This document shows positions 14,496-22,653 of a stretch of 29,208 nt of DNA, piece after piece. The notes under the pieces were generated by a model that had not been told where the DNA came from, made no database searches, and saw only the letters and a program-made list of their open reading frames with translations. Position numbers and translations under genes: made by a program. Every line of letters starts with the position of its first letter. Position 1 is the stretch's first letter. The DNA is from a virus: the IMG/VR virus record IMGVR_UViG_3300018416_000080, positions 1-29,208 of that record; one strand, given 5' to 3'.

Positions 14496-17170
14496 ATGAT
14501 CAATTCGCTTTCAAATGTTGGTGAGGTGGATGATAAAAATACTTGAAGAGTCTCAGTATTATAGAAATCGTTGGATACATTATCATCAGAAAATTTGGTC
14601 AGTTTGTGAGTATAAAACTGCACGTTTGGATAAATTTTGAATATGTATGTGTGTAATCTTGGATAATTGTTTTGATCTTTCAATAAAAATGAAAAATTAA
14701 ACAAATTATTTCTTGAATTGTAGGTAAAAACGGGACTGTCTAATGAAGTCGGTTTGACATTATTACCCGATACATTGAAAAAATCTGTAACATCAGATAA
14801 ATTAAGAGGAAATATTTTACTATTTTGGAAATTCACCAAGTCAAATTTCCAAATCTCTGGATATATTTGAAAATTATTTCCAGAAACCTCTTCCGTGATA
14901 GTTCTACTTTTTATGTAAAATACATCATTTCCTATTTTAAATCTATTAGATAATTTATCAAAATAGTCGTTGGAATGTTCAATAACAACGCTTTCGCTTT
15001 TTGGGTCCACGATATTTCCAGAACTCATTGAAATTTTATCCACGATAAAATAATTATCAGTTTCTATAAAAATCACATCATTAGCAATTTCAAATCTAAT
15101 CACATCATTATCTAATTGCTGCAATATATCATGTGAGTATTTTGACGAAAAATAAGGAAACGTATTTAGTAGACTATCTGTAGACTTTGTAATAGAATTT
15201 TTAACGAATATTGTCCCTGTTAGTGTGGGAACGATTGCAGAATTCGACTGAATTAAGGTCGTGGGGTTGTTTGTTGTTGGGATTAAGTCATAATTATCAC
15301 TTGATATAGCTATGTCGAAATCATATTCAATAAATTGCCCACCATCCACAAGACCTATTGTTGATAATTTTGGATAATTTACCAATCTTGCTGTTAAAGA
15401 TGGATTAGTATTGTCTAATAAGGCTCTTTGGAGAGGATTTGACGATGTGATGCCACTTTCGAGTAATTTGGTGTAATAGTATACACCATAATCTGTTTCG
15501 AAAGATGATAAGTCTGAGGAAATTGTTTCTATCAATGGATTTCCGGAATTGTCTAGAATATAGGCATTATCGTATATATTATAAACAGTTGGAAATTCTG
15601 ACGGGGTTATCAATTCATTATATGGTGTGAAAAAACCACCGAAGAATGTTATCTCTGGGTCTGCTCGGTGCAAAAAGTTTGATGTGTTTGTAGATAATCC
15701 CGTTCTTATGGTCTCATTATAAGTGGTATCGTCGTAAGTGGTCTCTGGAAGATACGAAAATGAATATCCTTCATTGTATAGGTCATCGTAAAATGTATAT
15801 CCATTGATTAATACATTATAAATCTTACTCTTGTCTATAAACTCCACATTTCCCCTGTAGTTGATGTCGTCTTTAAACAGTCCGAATAAATTACCATAAA
15901 TGTCGTATTTTATATCATCAACATAACCCAAGTCAAAGACGTTTTCTAAATACTTGACTCGGTTTTGGTCGATTTTTGATACATAACCATAATATTTGGT
16001 GTCATTTGGGGTTGAGATTGGTTTATTGACTGCATTTCCAGACGAATAGTTCTTTTTTATAAAGGATTCGTCGACTGTAAATGTAAGAATATCTCCATTT
16101 GTCCCATATAAATTTGGATCTGGAAAATAGTATACTTTATTCGTTTCCAAATTCTCTAAATTAAAAGAATATGAAGAATTTTTCCCATCTATTAAAATTA
16201 TAGAATTTTTTGAAGGGGTGAAGAACCCTTGTGATCTTGCACCTTTCAAATAGTCTAATTGAGACGTTGATGCTGTGGTTGGATACTCTCTATTTAAAAA
16301 ATTTAGAACCTTATTATCAGCATCAAACAATTTTCCAGATACTAATTTGGATAAATTGTCCCCTGTAGAAAGGTAGTAAAAGTCCGTGGCTATATATTTT
16401 TCAGTTAATCCCCTCTTATTGTCTAAAAGGTCATCAATCTCTTTAAGATTTATCAATTCTTTAGAAAAACCTGCAAAGACTTCAGTTATTATCTCAGAAT
16501 TGCTTTTTAAAAATATATCATACCCATAATCCAAATCCTTATTATCGTATAATTTCTCATCAGGGGATTGATTGTAATATAATTGATAGGAATCGTATAA
16601 TTCCTCAATTTCTATCTCCAAATTGTTTTTTATGGATTCATAATCATATATGATTTTCCCACCACCAACATTTTTTAAATAAGACAACGTCAACTCTGTG
16701 ATGGTCTTATTGGTCCCATAATTGGTACCCTTCAATTTGTTTCTGAGGGTGTTGTATTTTACGTCATTTCTCTTGTGATTATAGAATTTTGATAATTCTA
16801 TTAGCTTTCTTCCATAAAAATTCAAAACAATATCCAGATCCAACGGGTCATTGAAATCTATTTTTGATAAGAATTTTTTCTCCTCCAATGTAGTATAATT
16901 CAGACTCAATTCCTTCAAGAAATCTCGGTATTTGTTTATAATTATATTCGATTCATCGGATTCTTTATTGTTTTTTATATAATTCCAACTTTTTAAATAG
17001 TAATTGTAATAATTCTGCAAAGAATCAGGTTCGAAAGATACTGTGATTATTTTAATGAAGGTTAAAAACGACAATGGATCTAGACTATCTAAAGCGTCTT
17101 GTGCTTTGACATTCGGATTGGTGATAGATTTTGGTATGTCAGGATACCCTAGTTGCAATGAAAGAGCCAT
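14492..17170 (-). CDS. 892-residue virion structural protein
   Basis: This is one of the largest genes in the window. The N-terminal 250 residues are helical (SFLTFIKIITVSFEPDSLQN, then ELSKFYNHKRNDVKYNTLRN) with a GGGKIIYDYESIK linker, and look like an attachment domain. The remainder is rich in Asn, Asp, Tyr and Ser with beta turns. Length, composition and position at the core of the adhesion cassette indicate a tail, baseplate periphery or fibre-base protein. I recognise no catalytic motif. A TAAATA box is 6 bases before the ATG, and the gene at 14001 is coupled behind it. Confidence 0.75.
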   Translation of the reverse strand: MALSLQLGYPDIPKSITNPNVKAQDALDSLDPLSFLTFIKIITVSFEPDSLQNYYNYYLKSWNYIKNNKESDESNIIINKYRDFLKELSLNYTTLEEKKFLSKIDFNDPLDLDIVLNFYGRKLIELSKFYNHKRNDVKYNTLRNKLKGTNYGTNKTITELTLSYLKNVGGGKIIYDYESIKNNLEIEIEELYDSYQLYYNQSPDEKLYDNKDLDYGYDIFLKSNSEIITEVFAGFSKELINLKEIDDLLDNKRGLTEKYIATDFYYLSTGDNLSKLVSGKLFDADNKVLNFLNREYPTTASTSQLDYLKGARSQGFFTPSKNSIILIDGKNSSYSFNLENLETNKVYYFPDPNLYGTNGDILTFTVDESFIKKNYSSGNAVNKPISTPNDTKYYGYVSKIDQNRVKYLENVFDLGYVDDIKYDIYGNLFGLFKDDINYRGNVEFIDKSKIYNVLINGYTFYDDLYNEGYSFSYLPETTYDDTTYNETIRTGLSTNTSNFLHRADPEITFFGGFFTPYNELITPSEFPTVYNIYDNAYILDNSGNPLIETISSDLSSFETDYGVYYYTKLLESGITSSNPLQRALLDNTNPSLTARLVNYPKLSTIGLVDGGQFIEYDFDIAISSDNYDLIPTTNNPTTLIQSNSAIVPTLTGTIFVKNSITKSTDSLLNTFPYFSSKYSHDILQQLDNDVIRFEIANDVIFIETDNYFIVDKISMSSGNIVDPKSESVVIEHSNDYFDKLSNRFKIGNDVFYIKSRTITEEVSGNNFQIYPEIWKFDLVNFQNSKIFPLNLSDVTDFFNVSGNNVKPTSLDSPVFTYNSRNNLFNFSFLLKDQNNYPRLHTYIFKIYPNVQFYTHKLTKFSDDNVSNDFYNTETLQVFLSSTSPTFESELII

Positions 17171-17176
17171 TGCTAT

Positions 17177-17182
17177 TATTTA
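17177..17182 (-). promoter_or_regulatory. TAAATA late-promoter-like box, 6 bases before ATG
   Basis: AAGTAAATA is followed by ATAGCA and the ATG at 17170 on the minus strand. Confidence 0.55.
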
Positions 17183-17183
17183 C

Positions 17184-17543
17184 TTACGGGACGTAAGGTT
17201 GATCAGTGACAGTAATTTTTCCGTTCTTATCTATTGTAAATGCATTTGTAGGATATTTTAAATCGACGGAAACATTGTCAATCTGGGCAACTTTAGTTAT
17301 AAATTCTGTCAATGCCCCATGAAATTGAAAAATTTTTATTGCATCTGTTCCAAGACTGTCCACAATTTCTTGAGGATCAAATTTTCGATCATTCCATACC
17401 AAATCAATCCCATCTTTTTGAATTTTAACTAATTCGGAAAATGATCTTGAAGAAAAAATATTAATTTTTTTCTTAATATTTTCAAGTAATTGTTCTTTTG
17501 TTGGGGGGGATGTTGTAGGTTTGGTTATTTCTAAAATACTCAT
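17184..17543 (-). CDS. Unknown 119-residue protein, probably virion-associated
   Basis: The protein has an N-terminal Thr/Pro stretch (ITKPTTSPPTKEQ), then helices containing IFSSRSFSELVKIQKDGIDL and VDSLGTDAIKIFQFHGALTE, and a short beta end (AFTIDKNGKITVTDQPYVP). Its place between the solenoid fibre and the 892-residue protein, with its own TAAATA box, suggests a late virion or fibre-assembly role. The helical core and beta C-terminus could form an oligomeric adaptor. Confidence 0.75.
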   Translation of the reverse strand: MSILEITKPTTSPPTKEQLLENIKKKINIFSSRSFSELVKIQKDGIDLVWNDRKFDPQEIVDSLGTDAIKIFQFHGALTEFITKVAQIDNVSVDLKYPTNAFTIDKNGKITVTDQPYVP

Positions 17544-17548
17544 GTGTT

Positions 17549-17554
17549 TATTTA
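17549..17554 (-). promoter_or_regulatory. TAAATA late-promoter-like box, 5 bases before ATG
   Basis: TTAAATA is followed by AACAC and the ATG at 17543 on the minus strand. Confidence 0.55.
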
Positions 17555-17561
17555 ATAAAAA

Positions 17562-19211
17562 TTATGCCAATAGCGGAATGGTGTAGTAGACACCATTGAT
17601 CATTATTTTCAATCCGGATAGTGATGATGTGAGTGATTTACCGGGAACCACGCTGAGAGGAACTGTGGTAGAACCGATTGCGATGGTATTTTGAGCCGAT
17701 GGGGTAGCACCATAACCCAAAGCAATGCATCCACTAAGAGATGGTGTTGATGGTGATGACGTGTTGGTGTTGTGACCGACGAATGTATTCAGATTAGATT
17801 GTATTCCTGTCCCAGAATTACTACCAATAAAAATGGAATTTGATGTAGTCGCACTTTGAGCGGCTGTACTACCAATAGCTATAACATTTGAAGATGCGGC
17901 ACCACTACTAAAATTGGAGGCTGCACTAGACCCGATAACTATGATATCTGATATAGAACCATTAATACCAGCTTCTTCACATGCATAATCACCAATGGAT
18001 ATTATACTAGTCCCTAATCCACCATTTGAACATAAACTAAATCCTGAATTAGTTCCTATAGTTATTATATTGGACACGGTTCCACTTCCTGTTCCTACAC
18101 CAGAACCCGAATTAGACCCCAAAGCAACTACATTATTGACATTTGCGAAATTATTAATACCAGAACCACTATACGGTCCTATAAATACACAGTCAGCTAT
18201 GGTGCTTACACCGATGGTTCCTAAATTAATACCAGCACCGTAACCTATACCAACAACAGATTCGATAATCGAATCAACTCCATTCGATACGTCAGACCCG
18301 GCTGAATGACCAATAAATACAACCTCCGATACAGTAGAATCTCCATAACTACCCAGAGAATTACCAGCTTCTCTACCAATTAATACAGCGTTGTTTAAAG
18401 TTCCTATAGAGTTTGATGCCGCTATATTCTGGCCAGCCATATTACCGATAGAAATAACGTCTTGAAAATTAAGACCGGGTAATGTTAATTCGGCATTATT
18501 ATTTGCCGAATAACCGATAGATATGACGTTGGACGCATTTGTCATCCACTCATTTGCCCTTTCACCAATCGCTATTACTTGTTCCGCTGTTCCACCTTGT
18601 CCCCCGACCCAAGTTCCAGCATATTTCCCAATAGTGATTACACTATTGGCTAACCCATTGCTCCCGGCCACCGAATTTCCAGAAAATTCTCCTATAGAAA
18701 TAAGGTCGTTTACATATCCACCATAACTACCAGCTTCTGCCGCCGAATATGCACCGAGAGCAACGATGTTAGTAAAATTTCCATTACTATCTCCTATATA
18801 ATTCCCAACGTATTTACCAATTAACACCGCAGTATCACTGGTGTTGGGAGGTGTGAGAGAATATGCGCCAGCACCTCTACCAAAAGCAATAATATCAGTT
18901 CCGATAAAGTTGTTATGATCAATAATTCCAAATGATCCTGTCCCTTCTCCACGTTTTAAAGAATATGATAATGGGTCCGTTCCACCAGATAAGTTAATGT
19001 ATGTGCATGTAAGTGAACCCTGTATAGTTTGACCCGACGTAAAATTATTATTCGCGTTTTTAACTGCAAAATTTGACGAATCTGGTGAAGTATAGGTCTT
19101 AATATCACTTAACTCGGCGGTCACAGTTGAACCGTTTTGGTTCATAACGACCAATTCTCTACCCGATAATGGTTTTGTAGCAGAATTAAATTCAGAAATC
19201 TTTTTAGACAT
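17562..19211 (-). CDS. Tail fibre with about 20 YadA-like IG repeats (beta-solenoid)
   Basis: The 549-residue protein begins with a common fibre leader (KISEFNSATKPLSGRELVVM, then VTAELSDIKTY). From about residue 100 to 520 it consists of about 20 copies of a 16-24-residue unit whose core is two hydrophobics, x, IG/LG, then a small-residue pair, for example VISIGYSAN, VIAIGERAN, AVLIGREAG and VVFIGHSAG. This is the pattern of YadA-type trimeric adhesin heads, which form left-handed beta-rolls. The end (LSGLKIMINGVYYTIPLLA) is the hydrophobic tip typical of phage fibres. It would be a long trimeric receptor-binding fibre. A TAAATA box lies 5 bases before the ATG. Confidence 0.88.
   Translation of the reverse strand: MSKKISEFNSATKPLSGRELVVMNQNGSTVTAELSDIKTYTSPDSSNFAVKNANNNFTSGQTIQGSLTCTYINLSGGTDPLSYSLKRGEGTGSFGIIDHNNFIGTDIIAFGRGAGAYSLTPPNTSDTAVLIGKYVGNYIGDSNGNFTNIVALGAYSAAEAGSYGGYVNDLISIGEFSGNSVAGSNGLANSVITIGKYAGTWVGGQGGTAEQVIAIGERANEWMTNASNVISIGYSANNNAELTLPGLNFQDVISIGNMAGQNIAASNSIGTLNNAVLIGREAGNSLGSYGDSTVSEVVFIGHSAGSDVSNGVDSIIESVVGIGYGAGINLGTIGVSTIADCVFIGPYSGSGINNFANVNNVVALGSNSGSGVGTGSGTVSNIITIGTNSGFSLCSNGGLGTSIISIGDYACEEAGINGSISDIIVIGSSAASNFSSGAASSNVIAIGSTAAQSATTSNSIFIGSNSGTGIQSNLNTFVGHNTNTSSPSTPSLSGCIALGYGATPSAQNTIAIGSTTVPLSVVPGKSLTSSLSGLKIMINGVYYTIPLLA
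17600..18900 (-). repeat. Array of degenerate ~48-72-base coding repeats for the solenoid
   Basis: The array encodes the IG-repeat unit about 20 times, with GGTNNTAA-type motifs diverged at the DNA level but preserved at the protein level. This implies ancient duplication with selection on fold, not recent expansion. Confidence 0.7.
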
Positions 19212-19216
19212 GAAAC

Positions 19217-19222
19217 TATTTA
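19217..19222 (-). promoter_or_regulatory. TAAATA late-promoter-like box, 5 bases before ATG
   Basis: AACTAAATA is followed by GTTTC and the ATG at 19211 on the minus strand. It faces away from the box at 19245-19250. Confidence 0.55.
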
Positions 19223-19244
19223 GTTGATTTATTTCCCGAAAGAA

Positions 19245-19250
19245 TAAATA
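19245..19250 (+). promoter_or_regulatory. TAAATA late-promoter-like box, 7 bases before ATG
   Basis: GAATAAATA is followed by GGTTCAA and the ATG at 19258. It is the second half of a divergent pair. Confidence 0.45.
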
Positions 19251-19257
19251 GGTTCAA

Positions 19258-19470
19258 ATGAGTAAAAAATTACTTAAAAAATTGACAGATAAAGAGGAAA
19301 AGTTGATGGACATCATTTATGAGATTCAAGAAATTTTAGATTCTGTGGAAGATGCTGAATTGAGTTCAATGGGTGACATATTTGTGGAGACGACGCTTGA
19401 TTTCTTGACAGAGAATGATACAATGACTCTAAATGAGATTAAAAGATACATTAGCGAAGAACTCGAATGA
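19258..19470 (+). CDS. Unknown 70-residue acidic helical protein
   Basis: This is a short, highly helical, acidic protein (LTDKEEKLMDIIYEIQEILD, then a C-terminal helix) that leads the sugar-nucleotide/clamp-loader operon. The next gene begins inside it, 38 bases before its stop. It could be a small regulator or adaptor. No family is recognised. Confidence 0.65.
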   Translation: MSKKLLKKLTDKEEKLMDIIYEIQEILDSVEDAELSSMGDIFVETTLDFLTENDTMTLNEIKRYISEELE

Positions 19471-20353
19471 TAATCACCATATCCTAATCCTAGGTAAGGG
19501 TTATTTGGGAGGAGAAATAGAGAAATATCTCAAAAAATTACACTACACAGTATCAAATTTGAGTAGATCCGAACTGAATTATGGTAATCAGACGGATCTA
19601 TGGAAATTTATACTCAATAATAGTGTTGATTGTGTGATTAATTGCTCGGGCTTCACCGGGAGACCTAATGTTGACGAAGCTGAGTTCAAAAAAGAACTTT
19701 GCTGGGAATTGAATGTAACAATTCCCCAACAAATAGCGAAAACTTGCCATAATTTGGGTGTGAAATGTATCCATATTAGTAGCGGTTGTATTTACAGTGG
19801 GTATCATAAGAATTTTACAGAGGAGGATGTTCCAAATTTTGGATTATTTGATGATAGTAGCTTCTATAGCAAGAGCAAACATGCATTTGAGACAGTTACC
19901 AGAGATCTAAATGTCAAAATTCTTAGAATTCGTATGCCCATTTGTTATGATATCACATACCCAAGAAATTATCTGACAAAAATCATGAATTATCCAAATC
20001 TCATCGATATGCTCAACTCCAAAACATTTTTACCGGATTTGAATGGATTTTTGGATACAATTCTGAAAAATATGACATCCTCTTGGTGGAATCAAAAGCA
20101 AGACATATACAATATTGTGAATCCTGAACCATTGACTACATTTGATGTTATTAAAATGTTAAATTGGGGAAATGAGGGAAGGTGGAAAGATTTGGAACCC
20201 AATTGGATTACAATGAGTGAACTAGACACATTAGCTCCTAGGAGTAACTGTGTATTAGACAATACAAAGGCATCTAAAATATATAAGTTTAATACTGAAA
20301 CAGAATTTATGTGGATGATTATGGACAATATTAATGTAAACGCGGCAGTATGA
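19433..20353 (+). CDS. Nucleotide-rhamnose epimerase-reductase (NRS/ER-like SDR)
   Basis: The 306-residue extended short-chain dehydrogenase has GKGYLGG at 21-27 (NAD(P)-binding glycine motif) and YSKSK at 145-149 (YxxxK catalytic pair). Around these it carries the marks of the plant and mimivirus 4-keto-6-deoxyglucose 3,5-epimerase/4-reductase family: GFTGRPNVDEAE at 73-84, SSGCIYSG at 116-123, RIRMPI at 165-170 and PRNYLTKI at 177-184. That family converts UDP- or dTDP-4-keto-6-deoxyglucose to L-rhamnose in one protein, replacing bacterial RmlC and RmlD. It overlaps both neighbours and lies beside an RmlA homologue. A general NDP-sugar reductase remains the alternative. The first ten residues are uncertain because the ATG lies within the upstream gene. 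Confidence 0.85.
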   Translation: MRLKDTLAKNSNDNHHILILGKGYLGGEIEKYLKKLHYTVSNLSRSELNYGNQTDLWKFILNNSVDCVINCSGFTGRPNVDEAEFKKELCWELNVTIPQQIAKTCHNLGVKCIHISSGCIYSGYHKNFTEEDVPNFGLFDDSSFYSKSKHAFETVTRDLNVKILRIRMPICYDITYPRNYLTKIMNYPNLIDMLNSKTFLPDLNGFLDTILKNMTSSWWNQKQDIYNIVNPEPLTTFDVIKMLNWGNEGRWKDLEPNWITMSELDTLAPRSNCVLDNTKASKIYKFNTETEFMWMIMDNINVNAAV

Positions 20354-21099
20354 CAGCAGACCATATGAGAGGGATTATTTTGGCTGGGGGGAGGGGAAGT
20401 AGGTTATTCCCTCTTACGCTTGGTGTGAGTAAACAACTCATGCCTGTATATAAACAACCGATGATTTACTATCCTTTGAAGACTTTAATAGATATGGGTA
20501 TTAAAGACATTCTAATCATCGTTGCATCTGAATTACAAAGAACTTTATTTTATGAATATATAGGAAATGGATCGAGATTTGGAATAAAGATAGAATATAT
20601 CGTGCAGGAGAAGCCAAATGGTCTAGCCGAGGCTTTTATTTTAGGAGAAAATTTTATTGATAATAAGAATGTGACTCTAATTTTAGGAGATAATGTATTT
20701 TTAAATAATACACCAATAGAGGCTGAACCAAATTCGATATTTACGTATAAAGTTAAAGATCCTTCTGCTTATGGGGTGGTTTCTGTTGATGAATTTGGAT
20801 ATATCTCTAAAATTGTAGAGAAACCTTTTAGTTACATTAGTGATAATGCTGTCGTTGGGTTATATGTCTTCTCCAATATAGCGGTTGAATTATCGAAAAA
20901 ACTAATCCCCTCACATAGGGGTGAGTTAGAGATAGTGGATCTCATAAAAGCTATTGATTATGAGGAGGGTGTCCATGTTAAAAGCATCGATGGGGTGTGG
21001 TTTGATTGCGGAACACACGATGACCTATTAGAATGTGCCGAATACGTCCGCGCCCTTGACAAAAGAACAAAACGTGATATCTTTCTTAAACAATTATGA
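20350..21099 (+). CDS. rmlA: Glucose-1-phosphate thymidylyltransferase (RmlA-like)
   Basis: The enzyme joins glucose-1-phosphate to dTTP to give dTDP-glucose, the first step of dTDP-rhamnose synthesis. Family motifs are all present: GGRGSRLFPLT at 13-23, SKQLMPVYKQPMIYYPL after it, EKPNGLAEAF near 87-96, LGDN at 112-115, YGVV at 141-144, EKP near 157, RGELEI at 190-195 and WFDCGTHDDLLE at 217-228. At 249 residues it is of the short class without the C-terminal extension of bacterial RmlA (about 290). The ATG at 20350 forms an ATGA overlap with the preceding gene; a second ATG at 20365 immediately before the catalytic loop is possible. It overlaps the clamp loader gene in the same way. Confidence 0.93.
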   Translation: MTADHMRGIILAGGRGSRLFPLTLGVSKQLMPVYKQPMIYYPLKTLIDMGIKDILIIVASELQRTLFYEYIGNGSRFGIKIEYIVQEKPNGLAEAFILGENFIDNKNVTLILGDNVFLNNTPIEAEPNSIFTYKVKDPSAYGVVSVDEFGYISKIVEKPFSYISDNAVVGLYVFSNIAVELSKKLIPSHRGELEIVDLIKAIDYEEGVHVKSIDGVWFDCGTHDDLLECAEYVRALDKRTKRDIFLKQL

Positions 21100-22013
21100 G
21101 TATAAAATCGCTTTGGGTTGAAGCATATCGCCCACTTACCTTAGAAGATTTATCCATCCCAGACCAAACAAAGGAGATTATTCGCAGCTTCGGAGAAGAT
21201 ATACCGAATATATTACTATGCTCCGGGGCAGGGCAAGGAAAAACTACTTTAGCGAGGATTATTGTTTTAGACATATTAAAATGCGATTATCTATACATAA
21301 ACGCATCGGATGAAAATGGTATTGATACTGTTCGTGGCAAAATTTCGGGATTCGTACAAACTAAAAGTTTCGATGGTAAGATCAAGGTAGTTATTTTAGA
21401 CGAAATTGATAATTTTAGTAAGAATGGACAAGACGCATTGAGGAATATGATGGAATCGTATGCTGACAATGCTAGATTCATACTGACTGGCAACTATAAA
21501 CACAAGATATCCACCCCCTTACAATCAAGGTGTCAGGAATTGATTGTGAAACCTTCATTGCAACAGGCGTTGAGAAGATGTTTGGAGATATTGAAAACTG
21601 AAAATATCCAAGTCGACCTACAACAAAAGAAAAAATTGGCGAACTTGGTGAAGATGCATTACCCCGATTTGAGGAAGTGTATTAACGAAATGCAGAAATT
21701 CGTAATTGAGGGAGTATTACAGATACCGGATAAATTGAATACTGATGATATATGTGAGAAAATACAAAAACACATAGAATCCGGTGAAACTTTTGAGTTG
21801 AGAAAGTTTTTAATACAAAACGAAATTCTATTTGATGGAGACTGGGATCAATTGTTAGTGAATCTATTAAATTACTTGTATGGTCAAGAGATGAACGATT
21901 CAAAGAAAAAGGCAATGATTTTAACCATTGCCGATCATCTTGAAAAGTCTAGTAGGGTCACTGACAAAGAGATTAACTTCTTCGCGTGCGTCTTAAATCT
22001 GGAGCAAATTTAA
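21096..22013 (+). CDS. 44: Clamp loader AAA+ ATPase (T4 gp44/RFC-like)
   Basis: The 305-residue subunit opens and places the sliding clamp on primed DNA. It has the RFC N-terminal box (WVEAYRP), Walker A GAGQGKTT at 44-51, Walker B VVILDEID at 98-105, sensor-1 region FILTGNY near 128-134 and the SRC motif (QSRC) at 143-146, whose Arg acts on the neighbouring subunit's ATP. The C-terminal helical part is the oligomerisation domain. It starts in an ATGA overlap with rmlA, so a replication gene is translated with sugar-nucleotide genes. No gp62-like small subunit gene is visible in the window. The 3' end converges with the gene at 22010. Confidence 0.94.
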   Translation: MSIKSLWVEAYRPLTLEDLSIPDQTKEIIRSFGEDIPNILLCSGAGQGKTTLARIIVLDILKCDYLYINASDENGIDTVRGKISGFVQTKSFDGKIKVVILDEIDNFSKNGQDALRNMMESYADNARFILTGNYKHKISTPLQSRCQELIVKPSLQQALRRCLEILKTENIQVDLQQKKKLANLVKMHYPDLRKCINEMQKFVIEGVLQIPDKLNTDDICEKIQKHIESGETFELRKFLIQNEILFDGDWDQLLVNLLNYLYGQEMNDSKKKAMILTIADHLEKSSRVTDKEINFFACVLNLEQI

Positions 22014-22020
22014 GACTGCA
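21987..22020. terminator. Palindromic hairpin spanning both convergent stop codons
   Basis: GTCTTAAAT (21990-21998) and ATTTAAGAC (22008-22016) form a perfect 9-bp stem around a 9-base loop, extended by TGC/GCA with one bulged base. The right arm contains the stop codons of both converging genes. It lacks a clear U run, so it may act as a weak bidirectional terminator or as a 3'-end stabiliser. Confidence 0.55.
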
Positions 22021-22642
22021 TCCCCTGTTTAAACGCATCCTTCGCACCGCCAGTAAATCCCTTATCGATTGCTGCTTGTGCGAAATCCCCTGTGCTTTGT
22101 TTAACTGCATCAAGAGTATCAATAATGTCACTCAAAGACATATCGGTGACATTACCTTGAATGTTGCCCAGCAACCCAGATTCTTGAGCTTGGGTAATTA
22201 AATCTATCAATTGTTGTGTGGATGTTTTGGCTTGAACGAGTGCGTCTTGTGATTTTTTATCAGCAACACCTGTCTGATACATATCAGATACATTCGACCC
22301 GATTTGTTTGGCCCCTGCGACTAAGCCAGAGCCTACTTGTTTAGCTCCCTGAACAGCTTGACCGATCTTGCCACCAACAGCCTGCTTGACTCCCTGTGCC
22401 GCATTGGCAGCACTTTGCTTAATACCTTTACCAACCCCACTGACCCCGGCTTTAAGATTTCCAAAGAAGCCCTCTACAATTCTATCTGAAACTGTTGAGA
22501 CATAATCTAGTTCCGCTTCACACATTAAATCCAAGTTGGCATGCACCTGATTCAATGTCATTGAAGGGATGGATTCCTTTAGAAGCTGTAGAGTATATGC
22601 TTCTGTTAACATTATTTGATCTCTTTGAGAATAACTAGGCAT
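22010..22642 (-). CDS. Gly/Ala/Lys-rich probable virion protein
   Basis: The 210-residue protein opens with a helical leader containing LTEAYTLQLLKE and a Glu-rich helix. Residues about 64-118 are a glycine-, alanine- and lysine-rich repeat region (KGIKQSAANAAQGVKQAVGG, then VQGAKQVGSGLVAGAKQIGS) of likely amphipathic helices. The C-terminal part is helical and Gln/Ser-rich. The LTE/A sequence matches the LxE-type site cut by T4 prohead protease, so an internal capsid protein is possible; this is inference. A TAAATA box lies 5 bases before its ATG, the TAA being the stop codon of the gene at 22651. Confidence 0.75.
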   Translation of the reverse strand: MPSYSQRDQIMLTEAYTLQLLKESIPSMTLNQVHANLDLMCEAELDYVSTVSDRIVEGFFGNLKAGVSGVGKGIKQSAANAAQGVKQAVGGKIGQAVQGAKQVGSGLVAGAKQIGSNVSDMYQTGVADKKSQDALVQAKTSTQQLIDLITQAQESGLLGNIQGNVTDMSLSDIIDTLDAVKQSTGDFAQAAIDKGFTGGAKDAFKQGMQS

Positions 22643-22647
22643 AGTAT

Positions 22648-22653
22648 TATTTA
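22648..22653 (-). promoter_or_regulatory. TAAATA late-promoter-like box, 5 bases before ATG
   Basis: AACTAAATA is followed by ATACT and the ATG at 22642 on the minus strand. Its first three bases are the stop codon of the preceding gene. Confidence 0.55.
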
